Source: Streptomyces liliifuscus (GTDB lineage Bacteria > Actinomycetota > Actinomycetes > Streptomycetales > Streptomycetaceae). From it: a stretch of DNA of 64,000 nt. The translations under genes were made by a program, and so were the position numbers. Each line of letters begins with the position of its first letter. Positions within the stretch are counted from its first letter, which is position 1. Location of the stretch: the NCBI RefSeq assembly GCF_016598615.1, contig NZ_CP066831.1:4278001-4342000 (forward strand). The letters are read 5' to 3'. Positions 17,111-25,139 of this stretch are shown in pieces. The notes below the pieces were generated by a model. That model saw only the letters and a list, made by a program, of their open reading frames with translations. It did not search any database and had not been told where the DNA came from.

Positions 17111-18115
17111 ATGCGTAACAGGACGAGCCCGGTGACCGGAGCCCGCGCGATGATCCCCCTGGCGGCCGCCACCGCACTCCTCGCCACCGGCTGCGGCGGC
17201 AGCGGCGACACCGCCCGGGACGAGCGGAACTACAAGGACACCGAACCGGTCGTCGCCACCTCGTTCGCCAACGCGCCCAAGGCCTATCCGCTGGACGCCT
17301 ACCGCCCGACCACCGCGGAGACCTCGACGGTCGACCACGCGGTCCGCGTCCTGGCCGGTCCCTGTCTGAAGAAGTTCGGCGTGAGCTGGCCCGCGTACGA
17401 GGCGTCCGGGGCCGGCATTCCGCTCAACGCCCGCAAGTACGGGCCCACGGATCTGGATTCGGTCCGCGTGTACGGCTACAAACCGCCGCTGCCCGACGGC
17501 GTCACCCGGCAGGAGGCCGTGGCGGCGCAGCGGGAAGCACAGGCGCGGGACAGGACGATCACTCCCGCCGCGGCCGCCGTCTACACCGGAACGACCCAGG
17601 AGGCGCGGAAGAAGGGCGGCACCTCCACGGAGGTCCCGGCCGGCGTCCCCGAGGGCGGCTGCCACGGACAGGCGCGGCGTGCGGCGCTGGCCGACCGGGC
17701 CGCCGACGATCTGACGAAGGTCCAGACGCTGTTCTTCGAGGCGTCCGCCACCACGAAGAAGGACCCCGGGAGTATCGCCCTCGACAAGCGGTGGAGCGCC
17801 TGTATGCAGAAGGCCGGACTGACGTATCCGGACCCGCTCGCGGCGGCCGACGACGAGACCTGGCGCACCACGAGGACCAGCCCGAACGGCCCGCACCCGA
17901 GCTTCCCCGCACCCTCCGCCAAGGAGATCGCCACGGCGGAGGCCGACGTCCGCTGCAAGGCCGCGACCGGCTATGTCGCGAAGCGGCACGCCATCGAGTC
18001 CGGCCACCAGAAGCAGCTCATCGAGAAGAACGAGGCGATGCTCACCGCGGTGAACGACCGCAAGCGGCGCATGATCGAGCGCGCGGAGACCGTCGTGGCG
18101 AAGGACAAGAAGTAG
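17111..18115 (+). CDS. Putative lipoprotein of unknown function
   Basis: 334 aa. The N-terminal signal ends in a lipobox-like LLATGC (Cys near residue 28), predicting a lipid-anchored protein on the outer face of the membrane. The rest is hydrophilic, with a Lys/Glu-rich helical C-terminus (about 270-334) that could form a coiled coil, and two further Cys residues near positions 203 and 238. No enzymatic family is recognised. It converges with sigQ; a 6-bp stem-loop at 18222-18237 lies between them. Confidence 0.65.
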   Translation: MRNRTSPVTGARAMIPLAAATALLATGCGGSGDTARDERNYKDTEPVVATSFANAPKAYPLDAYRPTTAETSTVDHAVRVLAGPCLKKFGVSWPAYEASGAGIPLNARKYGPTDLDSVRVYGYKPPLPDGVTRQEAVAAQREAQARDRTITPAAAAVYTGTTQEARKKGGTSTEVPAGVPEGGCHGQARRAALADRAADDLTKVQTLFFEASATTKKDPGSIALDKRWSACMQKAGLTYPDPLAAADDETWRTTRTSPNGPHPSFPAPSAKEIATAEADVRCKAATGYVAKRHAIESGHQKQLIEKNEAMLTAVNDRKRRMIERAETVVAKDKK

Positions 18116-18221
18116 GACAGGAAGCAGAAGGACCACAAGCAGCGGAGTAGCGGAGAAGCACGGAAGAGCCCGAGGCACGGAAAGGGCGCGAAAAAGGGGC
18201 GAAAACGAAAGGAGGCCCAGT

Positions 18222-18237
18222 CAGACCCCCCGGTCTG
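18222..18237. terminator. Weak stem-loop between the lipoprotein gene and sigQ
   Basis: CAGACC-CCCC-GGTCTG, a 6-bp stem in the 275-base convergent gap. It could end transcription in either direction, but the stem is short. Confidence 0.35.
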
Positions 18238-18321
18238 CCTGGACCCACTCTCGTTTTCCCCCGTGGTCCCCCGTGACCCCGTTGGTTCCCCCCGGTACTG
18301 CTCCCCCGTGCTGTCCGCCGC

Positions 18322-18372
18322 CTCCCCCCGGAGTGACGAACACCCTGCCCGCTACCTCCCCCCGGAGTGACG
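18322..18372. repeat. Exact 17-bp direct repeat downstream of sigQ
   Basis: CTCCCCCCGGAGTGACG occurs at 18322-18338 and 18356-18372. It lies in a C-rich stretch with several CCCCCGTG motifs, which also recur inside the N-terminal part of sigQ (about 18930-19000). Confidence 0.6.
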
Positions 18373-18390
18373 GGCATCCCCCCACATCCC

Positions 18391-19149
18391 TCAGGCGACA
18401 AGCTCCCCGAAGGACTCTTCCTCGTCACGGCCGAAGCTGAGGACCTGGTCCTCGCGCAGCCGGCGGAGCGACCGCCAGATGCTGGACTTCACCGTGCCGA
18501 CACTGATGTCGAGGATCTCCGCGATCTCCGGGTCCGTGCGGCCCTCGTAGTAACGGAGGACCAGCATCGTGCGCTGGAGTTCGGGCAGCCGGGCGAGCGC
18601 CTGCCACAGGACGGCGCGCAGCTCGGTGCCGCGCATCGCGTCCGTGTCGCCGGCCGTCTCCGGCAGCTCCTCGGTCGGGTACTCGTTCAGCTTGCGGCGG
18701 CGCCACGCGCTGATGTGCAGATTGGTCATCGTGCGGCGGAGGTAGCCCCCGACCGCGGCCTTGTCGCTGATCCGGTCCCAGGCCCGGTAGGTCGAGAACA
18801 GTGCGCTCTGCAGCAGGTCCTCGGCCTCGAAGCGGTCACCGGTCAGGTGGTAGGCGGTTGCGTACAGGGAGGCGCGGCGCTCCTGGACGTAGGCGGTGAA
18901 CTCCGCCTCCGACACCGAGCGACGCTCCCCCGTGACCTCCCCGTACGCTGCCCCCGTTCCCCCGTGGGCAACCCCCGTGTTGCTTCCCCCCGTGTGTGCG
19001 TCAACCACCGTCATGTACCCGGTGTGCTGACGCCCGGTGCCGCGAGCGCACCCCCGCCCGCTCACGGCACCGGACTTCTCCGTGCTCCTCGTGACGTCGT
19101 GGAGCCGCGTGACAACTGCGCCAGTGCTTGTGCTGTGCAGCGTGTTCAT
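18391..19149 (-). CDS. sigQ: RNA polymerase sigma factor SigQ (ECF-type)
   Basis: 252 aa from ATG 19149 with a GGGGGG-rich ribosome site. The N-terminal about 75 residues are low-complexity (Gly/Thr/Ser). Region sigma2 follows (YHLTGDRFEAEDLLQSALFS, then YRAWDRI) and sigma4 near 180-235 (ALARLPELQRTMLVLRYYEG, then DISVGTVKSSIWRSLRRLRE) with a clear helix-turn-helix. It is divergent from afsQ1 with a consensus AfsQ1 box between them, the arrangement of Streptomyces coelicolor sigQ-afsQ1-afsQ2 (SCO4908-SCO4906). There SigQ and AfsQ1 act together on antibiotic production and nitrogen-related control; that role is transferred by homology. Confidence 0.9.
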   Translation of the reverse strand: MNTLHSTSTGAVVTRLHDVTRSTEKSGAVSGRGCARGTGRQHTGYMTVVDAHTGGSNTGVAHGGTGAAYGEVTGERRSVSEAEFTAYVQERRASLYATAYHLTGDRFEAEDLLQSALFSTYRAWDRISDKAAVGGYLRRTMTNLHISAWRRRKLNEYPTEELPETAGDTDAMRGTELRAVLWQALARLPELQRTMLVLRYYEGRTDPEIAEILDISVGTVKSSIWRSLRRLREDQVLSFGRDEEESFGELVA

Positions 19150-19255
19150 CTCGCGCCCCCCGTCGTGGAGTTCCGGTGATTCGGTACTTCGCTGTGGTGC
19201 TTCCTTGCCTGTGACCAAAAGCTTGCCGGGGCCACTTCATGACGGTGTCCGCCGA

Positions 19256-19275
19256 CTGTCACAGACCTGTCACAG
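19256..19275 (+). promoter_or_regulatory. AfsQ1-binding box between sigQ and afsQ1
   Basis: GTCAC-N6-GTCAC (19258-19273) fits the published AfsQ1 consensus GTnAC-n6-GTnAC. It is part of two 9-bp direct repeats CTGTCACAG (19256-19264 and 19267-19275). Position between the divergent sigQ and afsQ1 starts fits control of sigQ and autoregulation. Confidence 0.8.
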
Positions 19276-19424
19276 GGGCTCGGCCCAGCCGGCCCACAGA
19301 CCGATCACAGAGAAGCGTCGTACGGCTACTCATCCGACACACGGCCACCCACTCGTACGCGGGACATGTGTGGGAGCGCTCCAACAGTCGATACACGCCC
19401 ATGTCATGGGACAGAATGACGTCC

Positions 19425-20102
19425 GTGCCTTCCCTGTTGCTGATCGAGGACGACGACGCCATCCGGACGGCCCTGGAGCTCTCTCTGACGCGCCAGGGAC
19501 ACCGGGTGGCCACCGCTGCCACCGGCGAGGACGGACTGAAGCTGTTGCGCGAGCAACGGCCCGATCTGATCGTCCTCGATGTGATGCTGCCGGGCATCGA
19601 CGGATTCGAGGTGTGCCGCCGCATCCGGCGTACGGACCAGCTGCCGATCATTCTGCTGACCGCGCGCAGCGACGACATCGACGTCGTGGTCGGGCTGGAG
19701 TCCGGCGCCGACGACTATGTGGTGAAACCCGTGCAGGGGCGTGTGCTCGACGCCCGTATCCGGGCCGTGCTGCGCCGCGGCGAGCGCGAGGCGAACGACG
19801 CGGCGACCTTCGGTTCGCTGGTCATCGACCGTGCGGCGATGACCGTGACGAAGAACGGCGAGGATCTGCAGCTGACGCCGACCGAGCTGCGGCTGCTCCT
19901 CGAACTGAGCCGGCGGCCCGGGCAGGCGCTGTCCCGCCAGCAGTTGCTGCGGCTGGTGTGGGAGCACGACTACCTCGGCGACTCACGGCTCGTCGACGCG
20001 TGTGTGCAGCGGCTGCGCGCGAAGGTGGAGGACGTGCCGTCCTCCCCCACCCTGATCCGTACCGTTCGGGGAGTCGGCTACCGGCTGGACAGTCCTCAGT
20101 GA
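19425..20102 (+). CDS. afsQ1: Response regulator AfsQ1 (OmpR/PhoB family)
   Basis: 225 aa from GTG 19425. Receiver domain residues 1-120: acidic pair EDDD near 9-12, phospho-acceptor Asp at 52 in VLDVMLPG, Thr in LLTARS and Lys in DDYVVKPV. The C-terminal winged helix (about 128-225) holds LTPTELRLLLEL and RQQLLRLVW, with VRGVGYRLD at the end. The GTG is chosen because the receiver fold begins at once; a much longer in-frame ORF (from 19239) runs through the AfsQ1 box and is not credible. It overlaps afsQ2 by 4 nt. As in S. coelicolor, it should activate sigQ and antibiotic-pathway genes. Confidence 0.93.
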   Translation: MPSLLLIEDDDAIRTALELSLTRQGHRVATAATGEDGLKLLREQRPDLIVLDVMLPGIDGFEVCRRIRRTDQLPIILLTARSDDIDVVVGLESGADDYVVKPVQGRVLDARIRAVLRRGEREANDAATFGSLVIDRAAMTVTKNGEDLQLTPTELRLLLELSRRPGQALSRQQLLRLVWEHDYLGDSRLVDACVQRLRAKVEDVPSSPTLIRTVRGVGYRLDSPQ

Positions 20103-21691
20103 CAAAACCGCAGGACAAGCTCCGCGGCTGGGCCGCGGCGCGCAAGACGATACTGGCGGGTCTGCGCTTCACCAGCCTGCGGCTGCGTCTGGTCGTGGTG
20201 TTCGGGCTCGTCGCGCTCACCGCCGCCGTGTCGGCGTCCGGGATCGCGTACTGGCTCAACCGCGAGGCGGTGCTCACGCGTACGCAGGACGCGGTGCTCG
20301 GCGACTTCCAGCAGGCGATGCAGACCCGCGCGAGCACGCTGCGGCCGCATCCCACTCAGGAGGAACTGCAGCGCGCCGCCGGGCAGATGGCGAACAGCAG
20401 CCAGCGGTTCAGCGTGCTGCTGATCGCCGAGGACGAGAGCGGCAAGCCGGTCCGCGGGAACTCCGACCTGGACACCTTCACGCTGGAGGACGTACCGAAG
20501 TCCCTCCAGAAGGCGGTGAACAAGGAGCAGGAGATCTCCTCGAACAACAAGTACACGTACCACCTGTACTGGCAGCGGACAGTCCAGGGCGACAAGCCGT
20601 ATCTCGTGGGCGGCGCGAAGGTGATCGGCGGCGGGCCGACCGGATACATGCTCAAGTCGCTGGAGCCGGAGGCCAAGGACCTCAACTCCCTCGCCTGGTC
20701 GCTGGGGATCGCGACCGGGCTCGCGCTGATCGGCTCGGCGCTGCTCGCGCAGGCCGCCGCGACGACCGTACTGAAGCCGGTGCACCGGCTGGGCACCGCG
20801 GCCCGGCGGCTCGGGGAGGGCAAGCTGGACACCCGGCTGCGGGTGTCCGGCACGGACGAACTCGCGGATCTGTCACGGACGTTCAACCGCACGGCGGAGT
20901 CGCTGGAGAAGCGGGTCGAGGACATGAGCGCCCGCGAGCAGGCGTCCCGGCGGTTCGTGGCGGACATGTCGCACGAGCTGCGGACGCCGCTGACCGCGAT
21001 CACCGCCGTGACCGAGGTGCTGGAGGAGGAGCTCGACGCGGAGACCGGCAGCGTCGACCCGATGATCGAGCCCGCGGTCCGGCTCGTCGTCAGCGAGACC
21101 CGGCGGCTGAACAACCTGGTGGAGAACCTCATGGAGGTCACCCGCTTCGACGCGGGCACGGCCCGGCTCGTCCTCGACAACGTCGACATCGTCGACCAGA
21201 TCACCGCGTGCATCGACGCGCGGGCCTGGCTGGACGCGGTGGACCTGGACGCCGAGCGCGGCCTCATGGCGCGGGTCGACCCGCGCCGGCTGGACGTGAT
21301 CATGGCGAACCTGATCGGCAACGCCCTCAAGCACGGCGGCTCCCCGGTGCGCGTGAGCGTGCGTGACGAGGGCAACGACCTGGTCATCGAGGTCCAGGAC
21401 CACGGCCCCGGCATCCCCGAGGACGTCCTGCCGCACGTCTTCGACCGCTTCTACAAGGCGAGCGCCTCCCGGCCGCGTTCGGAGGGCAGCGGCCTCGGTC
21501 TGTCCATCGCCCTGGAGAACGCCCACATCCACGGCGGTGAGATCACCGCCGCGAACTCGCCCAAGGGCGGCGCGGTCTTCACCCTGCGCCTGCCGCGCGA
21601 CGCCTCGGAGGTGGAGGACCCCGAGAACCCCGACAACTCCGGGGGCCCTGGTGCGGCCGTCGCCGACGACCGCACCGAGGGGGGCGCGTGA
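20099..21691 (+). CDS. afsQ2: Sensor histidine kinase AfsQ2
   Basis: 530 aa from GTG 20099, overlapping the afsQ1 stop (GTGA). TM1 at about 30-50, an extracytoplasmic sensor of about 150 residues (Gln/Glu/Lys-rich), TM2 near 203-223, HAMP near 224-275, a dimerisation/phosphoacceptor domain with His292 in SHELRTPLTAI, and an ATP-binding domain with N-box NLIGNALKHGG, GPGIPEDV and GSGLGLSIALE. The tail after about 500 is acidic and Pro-rich. It autophosphorylates and passes phosphate to AfsQ1. The signal is not known from sequence; related work links the system to nitrogen/glutamate status. Confidence 0.93.
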   Translation: MTKPQDKLRGWAAARKTILAGLRFTSLRLRLVVVFGLVALTAAVSASGIAYWLNREAVLTRTQDAVLGDFQQAMQTRASTLRPHPTQEELQRAAGQMANSSQRFSVLLIAEDESGKPVRGNSDLDTFTLEDVPKSLQKAVNKEQEISSNNKYTYHLYWQRTVQGDKPYLVGGAKVIGGGPTGYMLKSLEPEAKDLNSLAWSLGIATGLALIGSALLAQAAATTVLKPVHRLGTAARRLGEGKLDTRLRVSGTDELADLSRTFNRTAESLEKRVEDMSAREQASRRFVADMSHELRTPLTAITAVTEVLEEELDAETGSVDPMIEPAVRLVVSETRRLNNLVENLMEVTRFDAGTARLVLDNVDIVDQITACIDARAWLDAVDLDAERGLMARVDPRRLDVIMANLIGNALKHGGSPVRVSVRDEGNDLVIEVQDHGPGIPEDVLPHVFDRFYKASASRPRSEGSGLGLSIALENAHIHGGEITAANSPKGGAVFTLRLPRDASEVEDPENPDNSGGPGAAVADDRTEGGA

Positions 21692-22326
21692 TGTCCGAAC
21701 GCCACACATGGGGCGTACGCCGGACGCGTGCGGCCCGTCTCGCGCTCGCCGTGCCGTTGCTCGCCGTGACGCTCGCCGGGTGCGGGATCCGGGCGACGGA
21801 GGTGCCGACCGACTTCGGTCCCGCGCCCTCCCGGGTGCCGTGCACGCTCAACGAGCCCGACATCGGTACGCAGTCCTCGCGCGGGATCCTCGTCCAGGTC
21901 TTCCTGCTCTGCTCCTCGCAACTGGCGCCGGTGGACCGGACCGTGCGCATCGGGGCCGGACCCGCGGCGACGGACCGCGTACGGGCCGCACAGGCGCTTC
22001 TGGACGAGCTCTCCGAGTCCCCGTCGGACGCCGAGAAGCAGGCGAACTACACGACGAGCGTGCCGCAGGGCCTCACGGTGAGCGGCCCGGGCCGCGGTGA
22101 ACCGGACGACACACTGCGCCTGAGCACACCGCCCGCGGACCTGACGCCGTACGCGCTGGCCCAGATCATCTGCACGTTCAGCGACTCGGCGGCCGCCTCC
22201 GACGGCGACTCGGTGACGCTCGGCGGGCCCGGCACGGAGGCCCCGCGCCGCTACGAGTGCACGGAGTCGGTGCGCTCCCGCCCCGGTACGGAGACCCCGC
22301 CGCAGTCGGAGGCCGAGGGGGCCTGA
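21691..22326 (+). CDS. AfsQ-linked lipoprotein, GerMN-like
   Basis: 211 aa from ATG 21691, overlapping the afsQ2 stop by one base (GTG 21688 is an alternative). The signal peptide ends in LAVTLAGC (lipobox Cys near residue 31). The mature region has a GerMN-like arrangement: VQVFLLCSS strand, AAQALLDEL helix, a GLTVSGPG strand and ALAQIICTFSD helix near residue 155, followed by VTLGGPG. Similar lipoproteins accompany afsQ1/Q2 in Streptomyces and may modulate the AfsQ2 ectodomain; this is inference from operon position. Confidence 0.75.
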   Translation: MSERHTWGVRRTRAARLALAVPLLAVTLAGCGIRATEVPTDFGPAPSRVPCTLNEPDIGTQSSRGILVQVFLLCSSQLAPVDRTVRIGAGPAATDRVRAAQALLDELSESPSDAEKQANYTTSVPQGLTVSGPGRGEPDDTLRLSTPPADLTPYALAQIICTFSDSAAASDGDSVTLGGPGTEAPRRYECTESVRSRPGTETPPQSEAEGA

Positions 22327-22429
22327 GCCCCCTCGGCCGGACCCCGTCTGTGGCGCACGCCTCACCCGTGCGGGCCAAGCGCCGCCGTCACACGGAACCG
22401 ATCCTGCCGGTGGCCGCGTCTTGGGGATC

Positions 22430-22996
22430 GTGCAGCGTCAAGGCTCGAACGGCAGCAGCGCCGTGATCCGCTTTCGTGCGGCGGGGGGTGTCCTCCTCGT
22501 CGCACATCTCGCGCTTGTTGCCTGGTTCACGCTGCGGCCCCTGGACGTGCCGTGGGTGAGCGCCGCGAATCTGCGTCCGTTCGCGAGCATCCGGGCCGAT
22601 CTGGCGCTGGGCCCCGAGGCGGCCGCCCGCAACATCGGCAAGGGCCTGCTGCTGCTCGCCCCGCTCGGAGTGCTGCTGCCGCTGGCGGGCGGCAGGCTCG
22701 TCGTCTCCCCGCTGCTGTCCCTGATGCGTACGGTCGCCGCCGGCGCCCTGCTCTCGCTGGGCATCGAGCTCCTGCAGACCGGGGTGCCGGGGCAGGTCGT
22801 GGACGTCGACTCGCTGCTGCTGAACACCGTGGGCGTGGCGCTGGCCCATGTCGCCGTGGTGCCCGCCGCCCGGTCCCTGCTGCGCCGCCGGGCCGAGAGC
22901 CGGCGCCGGGTCGCCGCCCTACGCCGCAAGCAGGCGGCCGAGGAGGCGACTCAGGGTCGGACCCCGACGATTCCCAGGGTCGGGATCGCCCCCTAG
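22430..22996 (+). CDS. VanZ-family membrane protein
   Basis: 188 aa from GTG 22430 (GGGGA just upstream; a TTG 9 bases earlier is possible). Four transmembrane helices: about 17-34, 63-80, 90-113 and 122-140. VanZ-type signatures are TLRPLDVPWVS after TM1, NIGKGLLLLAPLGVLLP at TM2 and SLGIELLQTGVPGQVVDVDSLLLNTVG before TM4. The C-terminus is Arg-rich. VanZ of enterococci gives low teicoplanin resistance, but most actinobacterial homologues have no known role. Confidence 0.8.
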   Translation: MQRQGSNGSSAVIRFRAAGGVLLVAHLALVAWFTLRPLDVPWVSAANLRPFASIRADLALGPEAAARNIGKGLLLLAPLGVLLPLAGGRLVVSPLLSLMRTVAAGALLSLGIELLQTGVPGQVVDVDSLLLNTVGVALAHVAVVPAARSLLRRRAESRRRVAALRRKQAAEEATQGRTPTIPRVGIAP

Positions 22997-23090
22997 AGCG
23001 ACGCTTTGCACCCTTCGTCTCCGTAGCGTTGACGACAGATGAGGCAGCCACACGGGAAGCCTCGGACCGACGCTCACGAAGGAGCCGTTC

Positions 23091-23294
23091 ATGAACCGCC
23101 TTGCCCGCCCCACCAACGGCCGGATGATCGGCGGAGTGTGCGCAGCGCTGGCTCGGCGCTTCGGCACCTCCGCGACCACGATGCGGGTGATCTTCCTGGT
23201 GTCCTGCCTGCTGCCGGGCCCGCAGTTCCTGCTCTACATAGCGCTGTGGTTCCTCTTCCCCTCCGAGGGCAAGGCGGCGCGCACGGCCTGGTGA
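23091..23294 (+). CDS. PspC-domain small membrane protein
   Basis: 67 aa, a single PspC domain: RLARPTNGRMIGGVCAALARRFG followed by one hydrophobic stretch (about 30-55) ending in LWFLFPSE. ATG 23091 follows AAGGAGCC. PspC proteins act in phage-shock-type envelope stress responses; stand-alone short versions are common in actinobacteria and their specific role is unclear. Confidence 0.85.
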   Translation: MNRLARPTNGRMIGGVCAALARRFGTSATTMRVIFLVSCLLPGPQFLLYIALWFLFPSEGKAARTAW

Positions 23295-23323
23295 CGCACC
23301 GGCACGAACAGCACGAACACGAA

Positions 23324-23364
23324 CGCCGATGGGGCGCACCCGGACCGGGTGCGCCCCATCGGCG
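23324..23364. terminator. Perfect bidirectional terminator hairpin
   Basis: A perfect 20-bp inverted repeat (23324-23343 with 23345-23364) around a single base lies between pspC (+) and the convergent secreted-protein gene (-). Confidence 0.9.
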
Positions 23365-23392
23365 CGAGAAGGGTGGTGCTCGGGTGCCGGAC

Positions 23393-23746
23393 TCAGCCCA
23401 GCGGAATCCCGTTCACCGGCAGGCCGTGCGTGGGCAGGCCCTGGACCGGCAGGCCCCCGAGCAGACCGGCGACCGGCGCGGCCGGACCCTCGGCGAGGAG
23501 GTTCGCGACGGCCGGCTGGGCGGCGGCGAGGCCACTGCCGAGCGCGTTCTCACCCTGGGCGAGCGACTCGCCCGCGCCGGGCAGGGTCTTGGTGACCCCG
23601 TCCACCGGCAGCGCGCTGGTGGCGGTGGAGAGCGCCGAGGTGGCGTCCGGGACCGCCGGGGCCGCGTTGGCAGCGCCCGCGCCGGCGGCGGCGAAGGCGG
23701 CACCGAGAGCGGCGACACCGAGGGTCTTGGCAGCAGACTGCTTCAT
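23393..23746 (-). CDS. Small secreted protein, Gly/Leu/Pro-rich
   Basis: 117 aa from ATG 23746 with AAGGACG upstream. Signal peptide with cleavage near GAANAAP (residue 28). The mature part is Ala/Leu/Gly/Pro-rich, has no Cys, and ends in a run of short repeats (GLPVQGLP, HGLPVNGIP). No family function is known. It shares its style with the protein at 15317-15718. Confidence 0.6.
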   Translation of the reverse strand: MKQSAAKTLGVAALGAAFAAAGAGAANAAPAVPDATSALSTATSALPVDGVTKTLPGAGESLAQGENALGSGLAAAQPAVANLLAEGPAAPVAGLLGGLPVQGLPTHGLPVNGIPLG

Positions 23747-23826
23747 CTTCGTCCTTGCATGCTGTGACGGGGATTTGAGCGGTCCGAAACGGTAATCACG
23801 TGCGAGCTCGCCTCGCAAACATCGAA

Positions 23827-23857
23827 AAGCGGCCGAGTCGTCATCACCCGGCCGCTT
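23827..23857 (-). terminator. Intrinsic terminator of add
   Basis: A 9-bp stem (AAGCGGCCG/CGGCCGCTT, 13-nt loop) is followed on the minus strand by CTTTTCGATGTTT, 15 bases after the add stop at 23872. Confidence 0.75.
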
Positions 23858-23871
23858 CCCGTCCTTCTTCT

Positions 23872-25026
23872 TCAGCCCTCTTCGCGCACAGAACCGCTGG
23901 TGGAAGCGGTTTGCTGGAACAGCCATTCGGACTTCAGCTCGGCATAACCGGGCTTGATGACGTCATTGATCATGGCCAGTCGTTCATCGAAAGGAATGAA
24001 TGCTGATTTCATCGCATTGACTGTGAACCACTGCATGTCGTCGAGCGAATAGCCGAAGGCGTCGACAAGGTGCTCGAATTCCCGGGTCATGCTGGTGCCG
24101 GACATCAGACGGTTGTCGGTGTTCACCGTCGCCCGGAAGTGCAGCCGCCGCAGCAGCCCGATGGGGTGTTCGGCGTACGAGTCGGCGGCGCCCGTCTGGA
24201 GGTTGGAACTGGGGCACAGCTCCAGGGGGATCCGCTTGTCGCGTACGTACGAGGCGAGGCGGCCGAGCTTCACCGAGCCGTCCTCGTGGACCTGGATGTC
24301 GTCGATGATGCGCACGCCGTGGCCGAGCCGGTCGGCGCCGCACCACTGGAGGGCCTGCCAGATGGACGGGAGTCCGAAGGCCTCGCCCGCGTGGATCGTG
24401 AAGTGGTTGTTCTCCCGCTTCAGATACTCGAAGGCGTCCAGGTGACGGGTGGGCGGGAAGCCGGCCTCGGCGCCCGCGATGTCGAAGCCGACGACGCCCA
24501 GATCGCGGTAGCGGTTGGCGAGTTCGGCGATCTCCAGGGCACGGGCCGCGTGCCGCATGGCGGTCAGCAGGGCGCCGACGCGGATCCGGTGACCGTTCTC
24601 GCGGGCCCGCTGCTCGCCTTCCCTGAAGCCCTCGTTGACCGCCTCGACGACCTCTTCGAGGGTGAGCCCGGCTTCCAGGTGCTGCTCGGGCGCGTACCGC
24701 ACCTCGGCGTACACGACGCCGTCCTCGGCGAGGTCCTCGGCGCACTCTGCGGCCACGCGGACGAGCGCCTCGCGGGTCTGCATGACGGCACAGGTGTGCG
24801 CGAAGGTCTCCAAGTACCGCTCGAGGGAACCGGAGTCGGCGGCCTCGCGGAACCAGATGCCGAGCTTGTCGGGGTCCGTCTCGGGGAGGTTCTTGTAGCC
24901 CGTGTCGCGGGCCAGGTCGACGATCGTCCCGGGGCGCAGGCCCCCGTCGAGGTGATCGTGCAGCAGGACCTTCGGCGCCCGGCGGATCTGCTCCGAGCTC
25001 GGGGTGTTCTTGATCTGGCTCGTCAT
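23872..25026 (-). CDS. add: Adenosine deaminase
   Basis: 384 aa. Hydrolytically deaminates adenosine and deoxyadenosine to inosine forms in the cytoplasm, using zinc. Family landmarks: HDHLDG (His23 and His25, metal ligands), HAGEAFG near residue 218 with the catalytic Glu, the GHGVR segment near 245, and NTDNRLMSGTSMTREF near 318-333 with the metal-binding Asp. ATG at 25026 is 16 bases downstream of the CTACGCGCGTAG operator, so expression is probably co-regulated with deoC and the nucleoside transporter. Monocistronic with its own terminator. Confidence 0.95.
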   Translation of the reverse strand: MTSQIKNTPSSEQIRRAPKVLLHDHLDGGLRPGTIVDLARDTGYKNLPETDPDKLGIWFREAADSGSLERYLETFAHTCAVMQTREALVRVAAECAEDLAEDGVVYAEVRYAPEQHLEAGLTLEEVVEAVNEGFREGEQRARENGHRIRVGALLTAMRHAARALEIAELANRYRDLGVVGFDIAGAEAGFPPTRHLDAFEYLKRENNHFTIHAGEAFGLPSIWQALQWCGADRLGHGVRIIDDIQVHEDGSVKLGRLASYVRDKRIPLELCPSSNLQTGAADSYAEHPIGLLRRLHFRATVNTDNRLMSGTSMTREFEHLVDAFGYSLDDMQWFTVNAMKSAFIPFDERLAMINDVIKPGYAELKSEWLFQQTASTSGSVREEG

Positions 25027-25042
25027 CTCCGCACTCTACCGC

Positions 25043-25054
25043 CTACGCGCGTAG
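25043..25054 (-). promoter_or_regulatory. Nucleoside-regulon operator, add copy
   Basis: Perfect palindrome CTACGCGCGTAG, 16 bases upstream of the add ATG. With its flanks, TCTACGCGCGTAGG in the direction of transcription. Confidence 0.8.
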
Positions 25055-25139
25055 ATCTCCTGTTGTGCGGAACCGTCGATACGTAACGGTGACCGTGCGG
25101 ACGGATGGCGTACACCATCGCTTCTGACACTGTTCTGTC

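Noticed and set aside
19239..19424. Upstream extension of afsQ1
   Set aside because: The extension covers the AfsQ1 box and promoter region; the receiver domain starts exactly at GTG 19425 and the 225-aa length fits the family.
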